Part shown: positions 23,341 through 34,361 of the stretch, piece after piece
How the letters are laid out: each line of letters starts with the position of its first letter
How positions within the stretch are numbered: the stretch's first letter is position 1
Assembly: GCA_018398585.1 (NCBI GenBank)
Contig: JAGTTD010000002.1
Coordinates: forward strand, 35,828,186 to 35,892,185
Direction: 5' to 3'
DNA: 64,000 bases
Source of the DNA: Simmondsia chinensis
Taxonomy: Eukaryota; Streptophyta; Magnoliopsida; Caryophyllales; Simmondsiaceae
Program-made: the position numbers and the translations under genes
The notes under the pieces: generated by a model
Databases searched by the model: none
What the model was told of the DNA's origin: nothing
What the model saw: the letters and a program-made list of their open reading frames with translations, nothing else

Positions 23341-24960
23341 CGATTAATGCAGCCTCTGCGTGGCATGGTGGGTGTCCTCCTCGAGAGTGTCGACCATGCT
23401 GATGGATAAAGACGGAGGAAGATGGAGAAACCGAGTTGAAGAGCGTTTGTTCACATTATTTGTTGATGGGTTTCTAGAGTTTACTGGCGATGCCTGGTTG
23501 AAGAAAAATTTAAAAGAGTAAGGTTGTGTTATTGATGCTTTTGTTCCTTTGAAGAAAAAGAGGGAAAGAAGCTTAAGATTTACTTTTATTTGATTTGGAG
23601 CTAAAGTGAAGCTATAAGAGCTATTAGAGTAATTTATAGTTATAAGCTTGACAAGTTTCAAATTAAAGTAGAGGTGAGGTACAACAGAAATTGTTCCTAT
23701 GACCTTTCCTCAAGTAGGGACGAGGTGCGAGGTGTTGCTCATCCTCCTCAACAACCGCTTGGTTCTTGTATGGAGGGGTTCAAGACGTAGAGTAGTGGGT
23801 TGTCATCACCACCATCGCCAAGAAACTAGGCATTCAAAGGAAAGGCTTCAGAGTTATCAATGGTTGGCCACTAGGGTTCCCAATGAGCTATCGAATGAGA
23901 AAGAAGTAGATGGAGTGATCAATTAAAGAGGTTGTCGATTGGCTTCATAGATCCATATTAGCTTCAACTGTTGTTGACTCATCTCTTAATGTTATTATTC
24001 GGCAACTGGGACAGGCTGGATTGGGTGGTATTGGAGTTAAAAACATTAGTAGTAGATAGTTTATTTGCGTTTGCCGAAATCTGGAAGATAGGCACAGATT
24101 GCGTAAGAAGGATAAAGTTTTAGTGGATCACTTCTTCAGTGACTTGGTGATGTAGGAACACTTGACTCCAGCTACTACTTGTAAGAGGGGCATGGTTTTC
24201 GTTGTCGGTTTCCCAGTGGAAGCTTGGTTTGTTCCGAATTTTCGGAATGTAGCAAGTTATGGGGGGAGTTGATCAATGGTTAATTGTAGGACATCAGCCG
24301 CTAGATGTTTCGACGTAGGATGTGCTCTAGTCTCTACTTATTGTATGCCTGGGATTGAGGAGTTGGTCGCCTTGCTAGTAAGCGATGTCTCCTACTTTGT
24401 GTATGTTAGGGAGGAGCTTATTGATGAGGTCGAAGGCCTCTTTGGTGAATGTGGCAGTAGCTGCTACATTGGCACCCGGAAGAATATGCATTTCGATCTT
24501 ACTCCCTCGGAAGATAACTTTTGGCAGAATCAAACAGGCTGGAATGTGCTCGTGGATAATGATGGGATGGCCAAGTTGTATTTCCTCTTATGCATAACGG
24601 TGATGGAGTCTAGGATCTTAGAACTTCTAATGCCCTCGGGCTCTAGGGGCGAGCACGAAAACGAATGATCAATTATCAATTGGATCAAGGTGATGCGAGG
24701 TGTTCTCTTGGGGCTACGTTGCCAGCTAGTTGGAGTCCACCTCGTGTTGTCGTTTTTTCTTGGTTCCTCGTGTTTCTATGGTTTCCCGATATGGGTGAGT
24801 CTATTCCGGTTGTATGTCCTTTTGTGCTGGTGCTTCTTGTTTGTCTGGCTCCTAATCCTTTGGCTTCAGTATCTTTTTTATGGACATGTTTGTGTGGGGG
24901 ATTACACCGCCATACCTTTTCTTGTTCTTGGTTCCTCCGGTTTCTATGAGGCATTTTGTT
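23341..24960 (+). pseudogene. Decayed open frames of unknown origin
   Basis: Broken frames on + have a more protein-like composition than the surroundings; the longest is 24276-24668 (130 codons). An upstream patch (about 24000-24270) reads near CKRGMVFVVGFPVEAWFVP, reminiscent of the RNA-binding, gag-like N-terminal proteins of plant LINEs, but I could not assign it firmly. Several stops and frame changes are present, so no functional protein is expected. No flanking repeats were found. Confidence 0.3.
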
Positions 24961-25100
24961 GCAATAGTATGGTGTCAAACATTACGGGTTTGCTTGGGTT
25001 GGTTCGGCTTCTCTTGGTGTTGTCAGGTTTGTATAGTAGTGGCAGCTCTTTTCCGTGATATTCTAATTTTTTTTTCCTTTGTTTGTTTCTCCCTTGAACT

Positions 25101-25348
25101 ATCAAAGAGGGCACCAACACCCCGTCATCAGATACCATTAGAATTTCGAAGTTAAGTGTGTTTAGGCGAGAGTAGTACCAGGATGGGTGACCTCCTGGGA
25201 AGTCCTTACCCTCAGGTTGGGGACACTGGAAAATAGTTTTTTTTTCAGGTTAACACACTGAAGGGGGGAGGCTGTGTACATCCGCTCCCCGAGACCCTAC
25301 GTAGGCGGGAGCCTTTGAGACACTGGGTATGTTCCTTTCCTTTTCTTT
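25101..25348 (+). mobile_element. 5S rRNA-headed SINE (copy F)
   Basis: Head starts GAGGGCACCAACACC, then GATACCATTAGAATTTCG, AAGTTAAGTGTGTTTAGGCG and GGTGACCTCCTGGGAAGTCC. The linker is short (TTACCCTCAGGTTGGGG), then the common tail and a T-rich end. A perfect 19-bp duplication, TTTGTTTCTCCCTTGAACT, flanks it (25082-25100 and 25349-25367). It belongs to head subfamily 2 with copies at 28596 and 42173. Confidence 0.92.
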
Positions 25349-25545
25349 TTTGTTTCTCCCTTGAACTCTAGTGTGTTTTCAGATGTACCAATTATTGAAA
25401 AGATAGGTTGAATCCTAGTCTAATGCCTATCCTTAGATTTCTTTGCTCTTGCTACGTGGTTCACACATGTATAGTATATATTACATTCTATTTTATTATA
25501 ATATATATTTATATATTATGAAAAATTACAAACAAAGGCGATTTA

Positions 25546-26528
25546 GACTCTGTTTGGAATTCGATGGGGGAATTATATGTCCAATTTTGATTTTAATGGA
25601 ATTAAAATTAGTATAGAATTAAAATTATATTGTTTGAATAATTAAAAGAATTAAAGGATATTATATCAATCAGGATAGGGCATATTGAGTTTTGGGTCAG
25701 CTATGATGGGTTTTCATTTTGTCAAATCATTTTGAGTTCAAGTTAAAGAGTTTCAGGTCAAAATAGGTCAAGTTTAGTTCAGCCCGATCATTTCATGTTT
25801 GAGTCATTTTAGATTTTGGTGTTAGTTGAGGTGGGTTATTTTAGGGCTCGAGTTAGTATGGATTAGGTTTGGGTTGAATTAGACCACTTTGACATTAAGT
25901 TATCTTGGTTTTTGGTCAATCACATTGCATCATTTTAGATTTGGTTTATCTCAATTTAGGTCAAATTTTGGCTGTAAGAGAGTTAAGTCAAGTCATTTTG
26001 GGTTTTATGTCATCTTAAATTTCGAGTTAATTAAGTCAGATGATTTTGATTTTTAGGTTATTTTAGTTTCACATTGAAGTTAGGTAAATTCATTTTTGAA
26101 TTTGAGTTATCTTGGGTTTCAGGTGAATCAGATTTAGTAACTTTAGAGTTCTAGTCGGATCAATTCGGGTTTAAGTGGGGTTGTGTTATTCAAGTTTAAA
26201 TTGTTGGAGTTGGGTTATTTCGAATTTTAGATCAAATTTAAATCCTGTAAGGCCTTTTGGCCTCAAGTCATCTTGTTTTTTTTTTTTTGGGTAATTAAGT
26301 TGGGACATTTTCGGACATCAAGTCAATTTAAGTTGATATTGAATTACAATTCGTATCCCCGCCTAAAGAATGAATATACAATTTTAGTAAAAAATAAATT
26401 CTTTAAAATTAGATAGTAAAATTATTATAATCTTAATTTCAATGGCGATCCAAATAATAGCATTAAAATTATGAACTCTAATTTTATTTTGAGTCTTGAT
26501 GCTCCACTTTTATGTTCCAAACAGGACC
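25546..26528. mobile_element. PIF/Harbinger-like MITE, about 980 bp
   Basis: Termini GACTCTGTTTGGAA and the inverse of TTCCAAACAGGACC pair, flanked by TTA at 25543-25545 and 26529-26531. The 3-bp TTA duplication and the CTGTTTGG motif are typical of Tourist/Harbinger elements. The interior repeats degenerate GGTCA..TTTTGG..TTAGGTT words and has no transposase. Confidence 0.65.
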
Positions 26529-26988
26529 TTACCAATTATTTTAAAATATAAATTCAATCACCACAACTACCATTATGTAACATCTACAAAAGCATGTAAT
26601 CATGTGTGGTGGGCCTCTCTACCATCAAAACTGTGTAATGCTCTCTTTTTGGATGTTATCTTTAATGAGGAAGCCTAGGGCCGTCCTTTGATGATCAAAA
26701 AAAAAATCTACAAAAGCACTAGATTTGTCGTATTATTTGACGTGTTTAAAATAATAGAAAGTACCGAATCAAAAATGCAGTTACGGTTCATGATTTTATG
26801 CATTTTGGTTAATCGAACTACAGAGATACAACAATATTTTGTGTAGGGTGGTGGTGTTGTCTCAGTAAAATTGTTAATGTCAAAGAAATTTTTTTTGTGA
26901 AATTTTGTGCCTGTTCACTATAAATCACGTCTTTACTCTGATAATAACAAAATCTTATGTGTGTGTGTGTGTGTATATATATAGGACA

Positions 26989-27414
26989 TGATGCAGCTCA
27001 GATAAGAAATTTTAGGAAAGCGGAAGGTTCGACAGTCTTCCTTTAAATTCTTATTGCTAAAGTAATTAAGAACAAAAGGAAAAATAAGTTTATTCCTGAT
27101 TCTCACTATTCAAGAAGAAGAAAGAGCAAATAAATGAATAAAATCTATGAAAATTGAATCCTAAAAACTCTAGCCATCCTCTTCTTTAAATAGAGGAGCT
27201 ATTTCACATAGAATAAGAAACTAAAATTAAAAATAAATAAATAAAAGATAAATAATTAAATCTACTAATCTAAATTACGCTTCCCTAATTGACGTGAACT
27301 TCTAATTCCCATTCACCGCTTTCGCGTCTCTCTCCCATCTCACTAATCTCACCAACTCGCCAAGACCCGACCTGCCAAGTGACCCGAAAACATGTCAAAG
27401 GTGCGGCTGCATCA
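26989..27414 (-). repeat. 3' LTR of the gypsy element
   Basis: Begins TGATGCAGC and ends GGCTGCATCA on +. It is alignable along its length with the right LTR once the Harbinger insertion is removed (shared TTCCTTTAAA, TAGCCATCCTCTTCTTTAAA, GCGTCTCTCTCCCATC). Confidence 0.88.
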
Positions 27415-27619
27415 TCTTCCCCGGGTTGGAGAGAATTCACCCTTGAATTCGTCAAGGGATCACCTTGATCATGTCTGGCACGCCTGTCCTCCATCTCGCC
27501 AAGCTATGTCTCCGTATGCCCATCCTCCATCCCGCCGAGCTCCATCTTGCCATGCTCGCCCAAGCGTGAACTGTTGACCCGACTAGCCAAGATGTGGGCT
27601 GCATCTTCCTCCCTGGCTT

Positions 27620-29046
27620 GGAAAGAATTCACCCTCGAATTTGTCAATGATTCATTCTGATCATTCTCGCCAAGTTAGGGGTTGCATCACTCTCGCCAAT
27701 GTCTCCATTTTCGACAACGACTTCCAGGAATGGAGCACAAAACACACGACCCTCCCCGACACAATGTTGGGAGTTATGACATGCTTACACCCCTCATATA
27801 ACCCTTCTCAGGCTTCAAAGTCAGTCTTCCACTCACCTTCGTGCGAAATGCGACTTGAATAGTATCCATTCTTCATACCCAACTTGCTAGACACCATCGA
27901 ATTCTGCAATTGACATAGAAAGTCATCCATCCTTGAAACGGGCAATCGAAACTATACCATGATCTTACTGATGGTCCAGTTGTCAAGGCACATCCGCGAA
28001 GTCCCATTCTTTGTTGGCATTAAGATAGCTTATCCACTCTTCAGGCTCTCACGAATGAGGCCCGTGGCAAGTAGCTTCCAAACTTGGCGCCTAAGTTCCT
28101 CACACTCCATAAGGTCCATTCGATAATATGGCCCTAACGATAAGGCAACTCCTGGCACCCGATCAACCCAGTGCTGAGTGCCTTGTGATGAGGATAACGA
28201 GCTTCGCAACCTTTTTGGGCAGACTTCCTTTGACAAATTTTCCACCACTTCTGGTACTTTTCTTTGTTCCTCCTGACACTACTTGTCAATCAACACAGAC
28301 TCTACTCTGTCCACGCCAACTTCTTTGGCGATCATGGCGCAAGTCCGGCTGTTTGTGTTCTTGGCTACCACCGAAAGTGGTGCTTCATCCTTCTTAAGCA
28401 ACAAGACTATCTCCATGCCTTCAAACATGAAGCTATAGGTATTCCACTTTCCATCATGGGTGGCGCCTCTGTCGAATTGCCATGATCGTCCAAGCAACAA
28501 GTGACACGCATCCATGGTAACCATATCACACCATACCCCATCTCCATATTTCGCCCCAATTGAAAAGTTAACCATACGATGTTTTGATATGGTTAACCAA
28601 AGAAGGTACCAACACGTCGTCATCGGATCCCATCAGAACTTCGAAATTAAGCGCGCTTGGGCGAGAGTAGTACCAGGATGGGTGATCTCCTGGGAAGTCC
28701 TCACCTCAGGTTGGGGGCACTCGGAAACAACCTCTCTTCAAGGGTAATACCCTGAAAGGGAAAGGCTGCATACATCCACCCCCCCAAACCCTGCTTAGGC
28801 AGGAGCCCTTGTGGCATTGGATATGTTGTATACAATGTTTTGATACGGTTACCTGGTGTCCTTTACCGAGCCATGACAACTTGTAAGGGTTCGGATGTTC
28901 GAATGCTCCTCCGTCTTTAACCCTAGCTTCTGGACTGCTTCCTTGGAAATGGCGTTCTCACAACTTCCAGAATCAATGACTAGGCGACAATATCCTTCTG
29001 CCAATCGTACATGTCGTATGGAAAATGTTATCTCGAAGCCAATCAT
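27620..29046 (-). pseudogene. Gypsy pol remnant: protease and N-terminal reverse transcriptase
   Basis: On - from 29046, a retroviral-type aspartic protease region reads LVIDSGSCENAISKEAVQKL. After the SINE (28834-28596) the frame continues with DACHLLLGRSWQFDR and TYSFMFEG. From about 28248 comes the reverse transcriptase entry (near YYRMDLMECEELRRQV and LIRESLKSG), then a decayed palm start near 27850-27950 with stops. Frames change several times. The catalytic YxDD box is absent, so it cannot encode an active enzyme. Confidence 0.8.
28596..28834 (+). mobile_element. 5S rRNA-headed SINE (copy G) inside gypsy pol
   Basis: Head GAAGGTACCAACACGTCGTC, then CGGATCCCATCAGAACTTCG, A-box part AAATTAAGCGCGCTTGGGCG and GGATGGGTGATCTCCTGGGA. 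The short linker CCTCACCTCAGGTTGGGG and the common tail follow. Duplicated target ATGTTTTGATATGGTTA (28579-28595) versus ATGTTTTGATACGGTTA (28835-28851), one mismatch in 17. It splits the protease-reverse transcriptase remnant, so it is younger than the gypsy insertion. Confidence 0.92.
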
Positions 29047-29167
29047 CTCCTTCTGCTACCTTACGCGTGAAGTCAACCCGCCGGACCGTTTATAGGTGGC
29101 CCTCCTCAGTTCTATCATCTTCTCCCACTTTCGATGGTTGTTGAGGCGGAGTCGTAGTCGTTTGGTT

Positions 29168-29996
29168 TAGGGGTGGCAAATGTGTCATGTCGTGTGGTGT
29201 TCATGTTCGTGTTATGCGAAGGGTCTTAGAAATGAGGTCAACCCGAACCCAACCCATTTATTATACTGGTTAGGAACTCTCAACCCTGACCCAACCCGAT
29301 TGTTAAAGGGTAACCCACGGATTATCCATTTAATTATATCAATGATTTTTTTTTCCAATAAATACTTTTTTCTAACTTACAAACATGTCAATAATACATC
29401 TAATGGTTAATACCAGCAATAAATACATGACATACAACAATAACAATACCAGACCCAGTGCCTCAAGGGCTCCCGCCTAAGCGGGGTCTGGTGGGGGTGG
29501 ATGTACGCAGCCTTACCCTTTCAGGGTGTACCTCTGCCAAGAGGCTGTTTCCTAGGACCCCCAACCTTATAGGGTTGGCAACACGAGGACTTCCTAGAAG
29601 GTCACCCGTCCTGGTACTACCAATCTCCTGAGCACATTTAACTTCTGAGTTCTAATGGAATCCAGTGCATTAGGGCCTAGTAAATGAACCCTATAAGTTT
29701 CATTTATAATAAAGTGTCAAATTAACATTACTAAATATATTTAAATTATCTTATGTGAAATAGGTTACCCAAAATCTATATATAATAACAATAATGGACC
29801 ATTCAAATACCTAATATAATTATATAAACAGATCAAGCGGGTTAAAAACAGGTTAAATGGGTCAAATCCAAATACAACCCAAATACCTAAACGGGTTAAA
29901 CCGGTCGACCCAAATTTAACCCGACTTCAAAAACCCCAACCCAAACCCGCTACCTTCGTGTCGTATTATCGTGTAGCGTCAGATTTGTCAGGTCTA
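29168..29996. mobile_element. hAT-like MITE inserted in gypsy gag
   Basis: Ends TAGGGGTGGCAAATG and (inverse) TAGACCTGACAAATC, flanked by a perfect 8-bp duplication, GTTTGGTT (29160-29167 and 29997-30004). It carries a SINE at about 29435-29692. A second, SINE-free copy in opposite orientation lies at 42454-42990. Confidence 0.85.
29435..29692 (-). mobile_element. 5S rRNA-headed SINE (copy H), nested in a MITE
   Basis: Read on -: AGGGTTCATTTACTAGGCCC, CACTGGATTCCATTAGAACT, a damaged A-box region (GTTAAATGTGCTCAGGAGAT), C box GGTGACCTTCTAGGAAGTCC, linker CAACCCTATAAGGTTGGGGG, tail and TTG/TTA repeats. Head and linker match copy C (subfamily 1). No clean target duplication is visible, but the second MITE copy at 42454-42990 shows the same place without the SINE. 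Confidence 0.85.
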
Positions 29997-30178
29997 GTTT
30001 GGTTGGGATTCGCACCCAATTGCTCCAAATATAGCTCGATTTGCCGGAATTTCTCCTCCATATCCTCGAGTCTCCTCTTGAACTGTCGTTGTTGACCACT
30101 CTTATACACGTCACCAACGGTGGCACACCTCTGACGCCCACGGGCCATCTCATAAAACATTATGAGCTTTGATACCAA
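29997..30178 (-). pseudogene. Gypsy gag N-terminus remnant
   Basis: About 60 codons on - beginning near MVSKLIMFYEMARGR just after the primer site, with a charged coiled-coil-like stretch (EDMEEKFRQIELYLEQLG). The rest of gag is cut by the MITE at 29168-29996 and has decayed. Confidence 0.6.
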
Positions 30179-30476
30179 CTAATGCACCATAGATAAGGAA
30201 ATTTAAGGGATTGGAAGATTCAACAGCCTTCCTTTAAAGTTTTATTGCTAAAACAATTAACAACAAAGGGGAAAATAAGTTTACTCTTGATTCTCACAAC
30301 CGGAGAATAAGAAAGAGCAAATAAAGGAATGAAATCTATGAAAAATGAATAATTGAATCCTAAAAACCATAGCCATCCTCTTTTTTAAATAGAGGAGCAC
30401 TTTCACCTAGAATAAAAGACTAAAATTAAAAGAGACAAATAAAAAACAAGTAATGAAATCTACTGATCTAAACTAA

Positions 30477-31671
30477 GGGCGTGTTTGATAGTAGAAAACA
30501 GTTTTCCTTTTCCATCTTTAATTTTCTTTTTCATCTCCAGTTTTCCTTTTCTAGTTTTGCAACATGAAAAATTAGAAAATGCGTTCAAGTGATCCCTATT
30601 TTCCAATTTTCTGAAAATTGAGAATGATACAGAAATAATGTACAACAGGATATAGGGATCAACCTTTTCACCAGTAAATGAGCCGAGCCGAGCCGAGAAT
30701 CCCCTTGTTTGAACTCGAGCTTGATAAAGCTTATCGAGCTTAAGTTCGAGTCAAGCTCTTATTGAGCTTTTCAAACCCTTGTTCGAGCTTGATAAGATTT
30801 TAGTGTATTCAATAATTGGCTTGACTTGTTGGACTTATCAAGTTGAATCGAGCTTGTTATCGAGCAGAGTCAAGCTATTGTCAAGCCTAATTGAGCTTAA
30901 AACAGAGCGGAGCTTGCTATCGAGTCGAGCTCGCTACGAAGCTTTTTAAGTTACTATCAAGCCATTATCGAACCAATATCAATTGTTAACGAGCTTTTAA
31001 CGAGCCCTTAATGAGCTCTTATCAAACTATTCGCAAATGTTAACGAACCGAGGACCCCCATTTCAAACTTGGCTCATTAAGCTTATTGAGCCTGCTCGAA
31101 CTCGGCTTAATTACACGAACGAGCCCTAATCGATTTCGAACATAAGTTGTTCATTGAATGTTCTGTTCGTTTATACCCCTACAGTAGCGGATAGTACGGT
31201 GTCACGTTTAAAAAAGGAACCTAGCCTTAAGTATCCCTAAAGGCCGCTCTATCACATTCTGCAAAGATGAGTATATATAATTAAACAACTCTTATGATCC
31301 TCTTATTTGTCATATGCCTTAAAAATCATTTATAACTTTTTAAATTGGGAACCTAGTCTTAAATACTCCAAAGTCATTTATGTAAGAGGAGGAAAAGATG
31401 GGGATATAAAGAAAAACATTATAAAAAGAGTAAGTAGTGAGAAAATGTGAAATGGGGGGTGGGGAAAAAGTTGGAAAATAAGGTTCCTATTTTGTAAAAA
31501 AAATTTGAAAAACAATTTAAAACTGTTTTGCAAATTTATGAAAGAATAGGGGAAAGTCGAAAACTATTTTCCAACTTCTCCAATTAGAAAATTAGACTGT
31601 TGAACACGTTTTTCAGTTTTTTAGGAAAAGTTTTCGGGACACTGAAAAATTCTCTACTATCAAACATGCCC
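30477..31671. mobile_element. PIF/Harbinger-like MITE, 1195 bp
   Basis: Termini GGGCGTGTTTGATAGTAG and the inverse of CTACTATCAAACATGCCC pair with one mismatch, flanked by TAA at 30474-30476 and 31672-31674. Comparison with the intact left LTR confirms the insertion point. Inside, 30676-31183 is a piece of the TAGGGGTGTAAATGAGCC hAT-like family, so a third element probably entered this one. No transposase frame. Confidence 0.85.
30676..31183. mobile_element. hAT-like MITE (GAGCC-rich), nested, left end incomplete
   Basis: Starts TAAATGAGCCGAGCCGAGCC, contains many TCGAGCTT/AAGCTCGA words, and ends TTCGTTTATACCCCTA, the inverse of the family terminus. The outer bases of the left terminus are missing, so no 8-bp duplication could be read. 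Confidence 0.6.
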
Positions 31672-31995
31672 TAAGCTTTTCTAAATGATGTGAACTTCTA
31701 ATTCCCGTTCACCCCTTTCGGCGTCTCTCTCCCATCCAGCCAATTTCGCCAACTCATCAAAACCCGACACGCCAAATGATCCGAAAAAGTGTCAAAGGCG
31801 TGGCTACATCAGGACATAACTCAGACGAAAGGGTAAGAGTAGGAGGGAGGAGAATGATATCAACATGTTTCAGTATAAGACATCTAATTGATAAAATACT
31901 AAAAGGTGGACATCTTATTCTACATAGAAAAATGCCGTACACCTAACCTCATAATATAAATTTCTAAAAATTTTTTAGGACAATAAATACAAAGT

Positions 31996-34215
31996 TAGGG
32001 ATGACAATAGTGCAGTATCTGCCATTCAAATTTATACTCATACTCACCCTGAGATCCATGGGAAGGGGTAAAGCAGTTGATCCAGATGGCATCCCTGTAG
32101 AAGCGTGGAAGTGTCTTGAACAAAAGGGCGCCATTTGGCTGACTAACCTATTTAACCAAATCCTCCAGGGGGACAAGATGCCTGAGGAATGGAGGAAGAG
32201 TATATTGATACCGATATATAAGAACAAAGGCGACATTCAAAGTTGCGCCAACTATCGGAGTATCAAGCTAATGTGCCACACTCTGAAGTTGTGGGAACGG
32301 GTTATAGAGAGGAGGTTAAGGCAGCTGACTGAGGTGTCCGAGAATTAGTTCGGATTTATGCCCGGGAGATCAACAATAGAAGCCATCCACATCCTATGGC
32401 CTTCATATGGTCTTCATTGATTTAAAGAAGGCATATGATAGAGTGCCAAGGGAGGTCTTTTGGAGAGTTTTGGACAAGAAAGGCATCCTCGTACCATACA
32501 TCCGAGCCATCAAAGACATGTATGATGAGGCACAGACTATGGTGCGTACAGTGGATGGGGAGTCAGACGCTTTCCCGATAACAGTGGGGGTTCACCAAGG
32601 GTCTGCCTTGAGCCCCTATCTGTTCATTTTGGTTATGGACGAGCTCACTAGGCACATCCAGGAATGTGTAACTTGGTGCATGCTTTTTGCAGATGACATA
32701 GTACTGGTGGGGGAGTCGCGGGAAGAGATCAATGAGAAACTGGAAATATGGAGAGGGGTTCTAGAGTCGAAGGGTTTGCGACTAAGCAGAGCCAAGACCG
32801 AGCACATAGAACTCAAATTCGATCCATCTACCACGCCTAGCCAAGAAGAAGTCAAGATTGGACACGAGGCCATTTCGAAGACGGAAAGATTCAGGTATTT
32901 AGGGACCACGATACAGCACAACGGCGAAGTGGACGAAGATGTCAACTACAGGATCAAAGCAGGTTGGCACAAGTGGAGGATGTCCTCTGCGGTACTTTGT
33001 GATAGGAAATTCCCCTTGAAGCTAAAGGGAAGATACTATAAGATGGTGGTGCGGCCAGCCATGGCGTATGGGGCGGAGTGCAGGGCGATGAAACAACAGC
33101 ACACTCAGAAGATGAAGGCGGCGGAGATGCGAATGCTGAGGTGGATGTGCGGACACACAAGGAAGGATAGGATCAGAAACGACATCATAAAAGGCAAATT
33201 GGGCGTAGCTCCCATTGAAGATAAATTAAGAGAGCATCGTTTGAGGTAGTTCAGACATGTCAGAAGGAGACCGGACGAAGCTCCAGTCAGAAGATGGGAA
33301 CAGCCTATTACTACATTAGGCAGAAGAGGCAGAAGCAGACCGAAGAAGAGATGGCTTGAGACGATCCGAGAAGACCTCACCCACCTAAACCTTCGGGAGG
33401 AGATGACCTTAGATAGGGCCCAATGAAGGGCTAGCATAGAGGTATTAAATGACCCAGTTAAAATAGGGTAGTCTTTATCTCTATTTGTCTATCCCTTTCT
33501 ATCCCTATCTCATCCTCTCTCTCTCTCTCTCTCTCTTTTTTTTTTTTTTTTTTTTTATGGTGTGAGCTATACTTATGCTTTTTAATGTTTGCCAGGTCTT
33601 TTGGCTGATGGATGCAAGACCATCATCTTAGGCTGGGGGTCCTAAGAAACAGCCTTTCTTCAGGGTAGCCCCCTGAAGGGGGAAGACTGCGTACATCTAC
33701 CCTCCCCAGACCCTGCTTTTGGCGGGAGCTCTTGGTGGCACTGGATTTGTTGTTGTTGTTGTTGTTGTTGTATGAAGTTGATACCCATATTCGGATACAA
33801 ATATATATCCATACCTATACCCGTCCCATTACTTGCGGGTATCAAATGAATATCATTACTTGCCCCATACTCACTCTAATGTGAGTACTAAATGATTATT
33901 CATATCCACATATATTAATTATTTAATACTATGTTTAAAAATTAAATTATATTTTGTTATAAGATTGATAAATAATTTAAGTAATTAAATTTAAATACAT
34001 AATTTTTAATTACAAATTATTTAGATACAAAATAAAGCGGATATGGTGAGAATAAGACAGGACATGACAAGTATGGAGTGAGAAGGGGGTAGAACACTGT
34101 ACCAATACCCGCCTCATATGTCCTGTACCCGCTGCACGTTTTATTTATACCCATATCCACCTCAAATAGGTCGGATATCCGTGGATAATTGGTTTTACCG
34201 TCCCATTGCTATCCT
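31996..34215. mobile_element. hAT-like MITE split by a LINE
   Basis: 31996-32044 begins TAGGGATGACAATAGTGC, the terminus of the family seen intact at 48421-48878. 33775-34215, with GATACCCATATTCGGATAC, CTTGCGGGTATC and CCCATTGCTATCC, fits its remainder. The LINE at 32045-33770 separates the two parts. The right terminus is diverged and no 8-bp duplication is evident, so this is a moderate-confidence reading. Confidence 0.45.
32045..33770 (+). mobile_element. RTE-type LINE, 5'-truncated, with reverse transcriptase and SINE-family tail
   Basis: Reverse transcriptase motifs in order: [82 protein letters not shown], the active site LFADDIVLV, then [13 protein letters not shown] and [19 protein letters not shown], which are typical of the RTE clade. 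No endonuclease domain is present. Damage: stop at 32346-32348, a deletion after the FMPGRST motif that changes frame, stop TAG at 33247-33249 where the family has Trp, and a further stop near 33424. The 3' end has a CT/T run, then GGCTGGGGGTCCTAAGAAAC, CTGCGTACATCTACCCTCCC, GGCACTGGATT and TTG repeats ending at 33770. That tail is shared with the 5S-headed SINEs. Confidence 0.88.
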
Positions 34216-34219
34216 TGAC

Positions 34220-34361
34220 GGGAATCGGAATCTGAAAGGACGAAACTACCCTAACATTCCTGAATTCTCCATCTCCGAAGAAAACCCTCGCTTTCGTGAT
34301 CAACGCCATTTCCGCGCCGGAGCACCGCCGAGCAGAGTATTACATTACCTTGCCGAGTCCA
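34220..34361 (+). other. Possible 5'UTR exon of the ABCF copy
   Basis: A short GC-richer segment with UTR-like composition (CATCTCCGAAGAAAACCCTC) ends TTGCCGAGTCCAG before GTATGG, a good splice donor. A good acceptor (TTTATATTCAG ending at 38122) lies 29 bases upstream of the ABCF ATG. If correct, the intron would be about 3.8 kb and filled with mobile elements. This is inference; no transcript data. Confidence 0.4.

Larger units (their letters stand above)
26989..31811 (-). mobile_element. Ty3/gypsy retrotransposon, deleted and multiply invaded
   Basis: LTRs lie at 26989-27414 (426 bp) and 30180-31811 (interrupted). A perfect 5-bp duplication, GGACA, flanks the element at 26984-26988 and 31812-31816. 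On the minus strand the primer site TGGTATCAAAGC (30166-30177 on +) follows the right LTR, and a purine tract, GGGGAAGA, precedes the left LTR. Gag, protease and the start of reverse transcriptase remain in pieces; the YxDD active site, RNase H and integrase are missing. Insertions: SINE (28596-28834), hAT-like MITE (29168-29996) with its own SINE, and a Harbinger-like MITE (30477-31671) in the right LTR. Confidence 0.9.
30180..31811 (-). repeat. 5' LTR of the gypsy element, split by a MITE
   Basis: Same sequence as the left LTR at 30180-30476 and 31675-31811. On the minus strand it begins TGATGTAGCC and ends near GGTGCATTA. The final CA has become TA. Confidence 0.85.

Noticed and set aside
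24276..24668. 130-codon gene
   Set aside because: No family recognised, neighbouring frames broken, no splice context; kept only as part of a decayed region.
25101..25348. Cassandra-type TRIM (LTR with 5S sequence)
   Set aside because: No LTR pair, primer site or 5-bp duplication; duplications are 14-19 bp and the 3' end is a LINE-like tail with TTG repeats.
32407..33249. Cellular gene of 280 codons
   Set aside because: It is the reverse transcriptase of a LINE (LFADDIVLV active site) and is truncated by stops.
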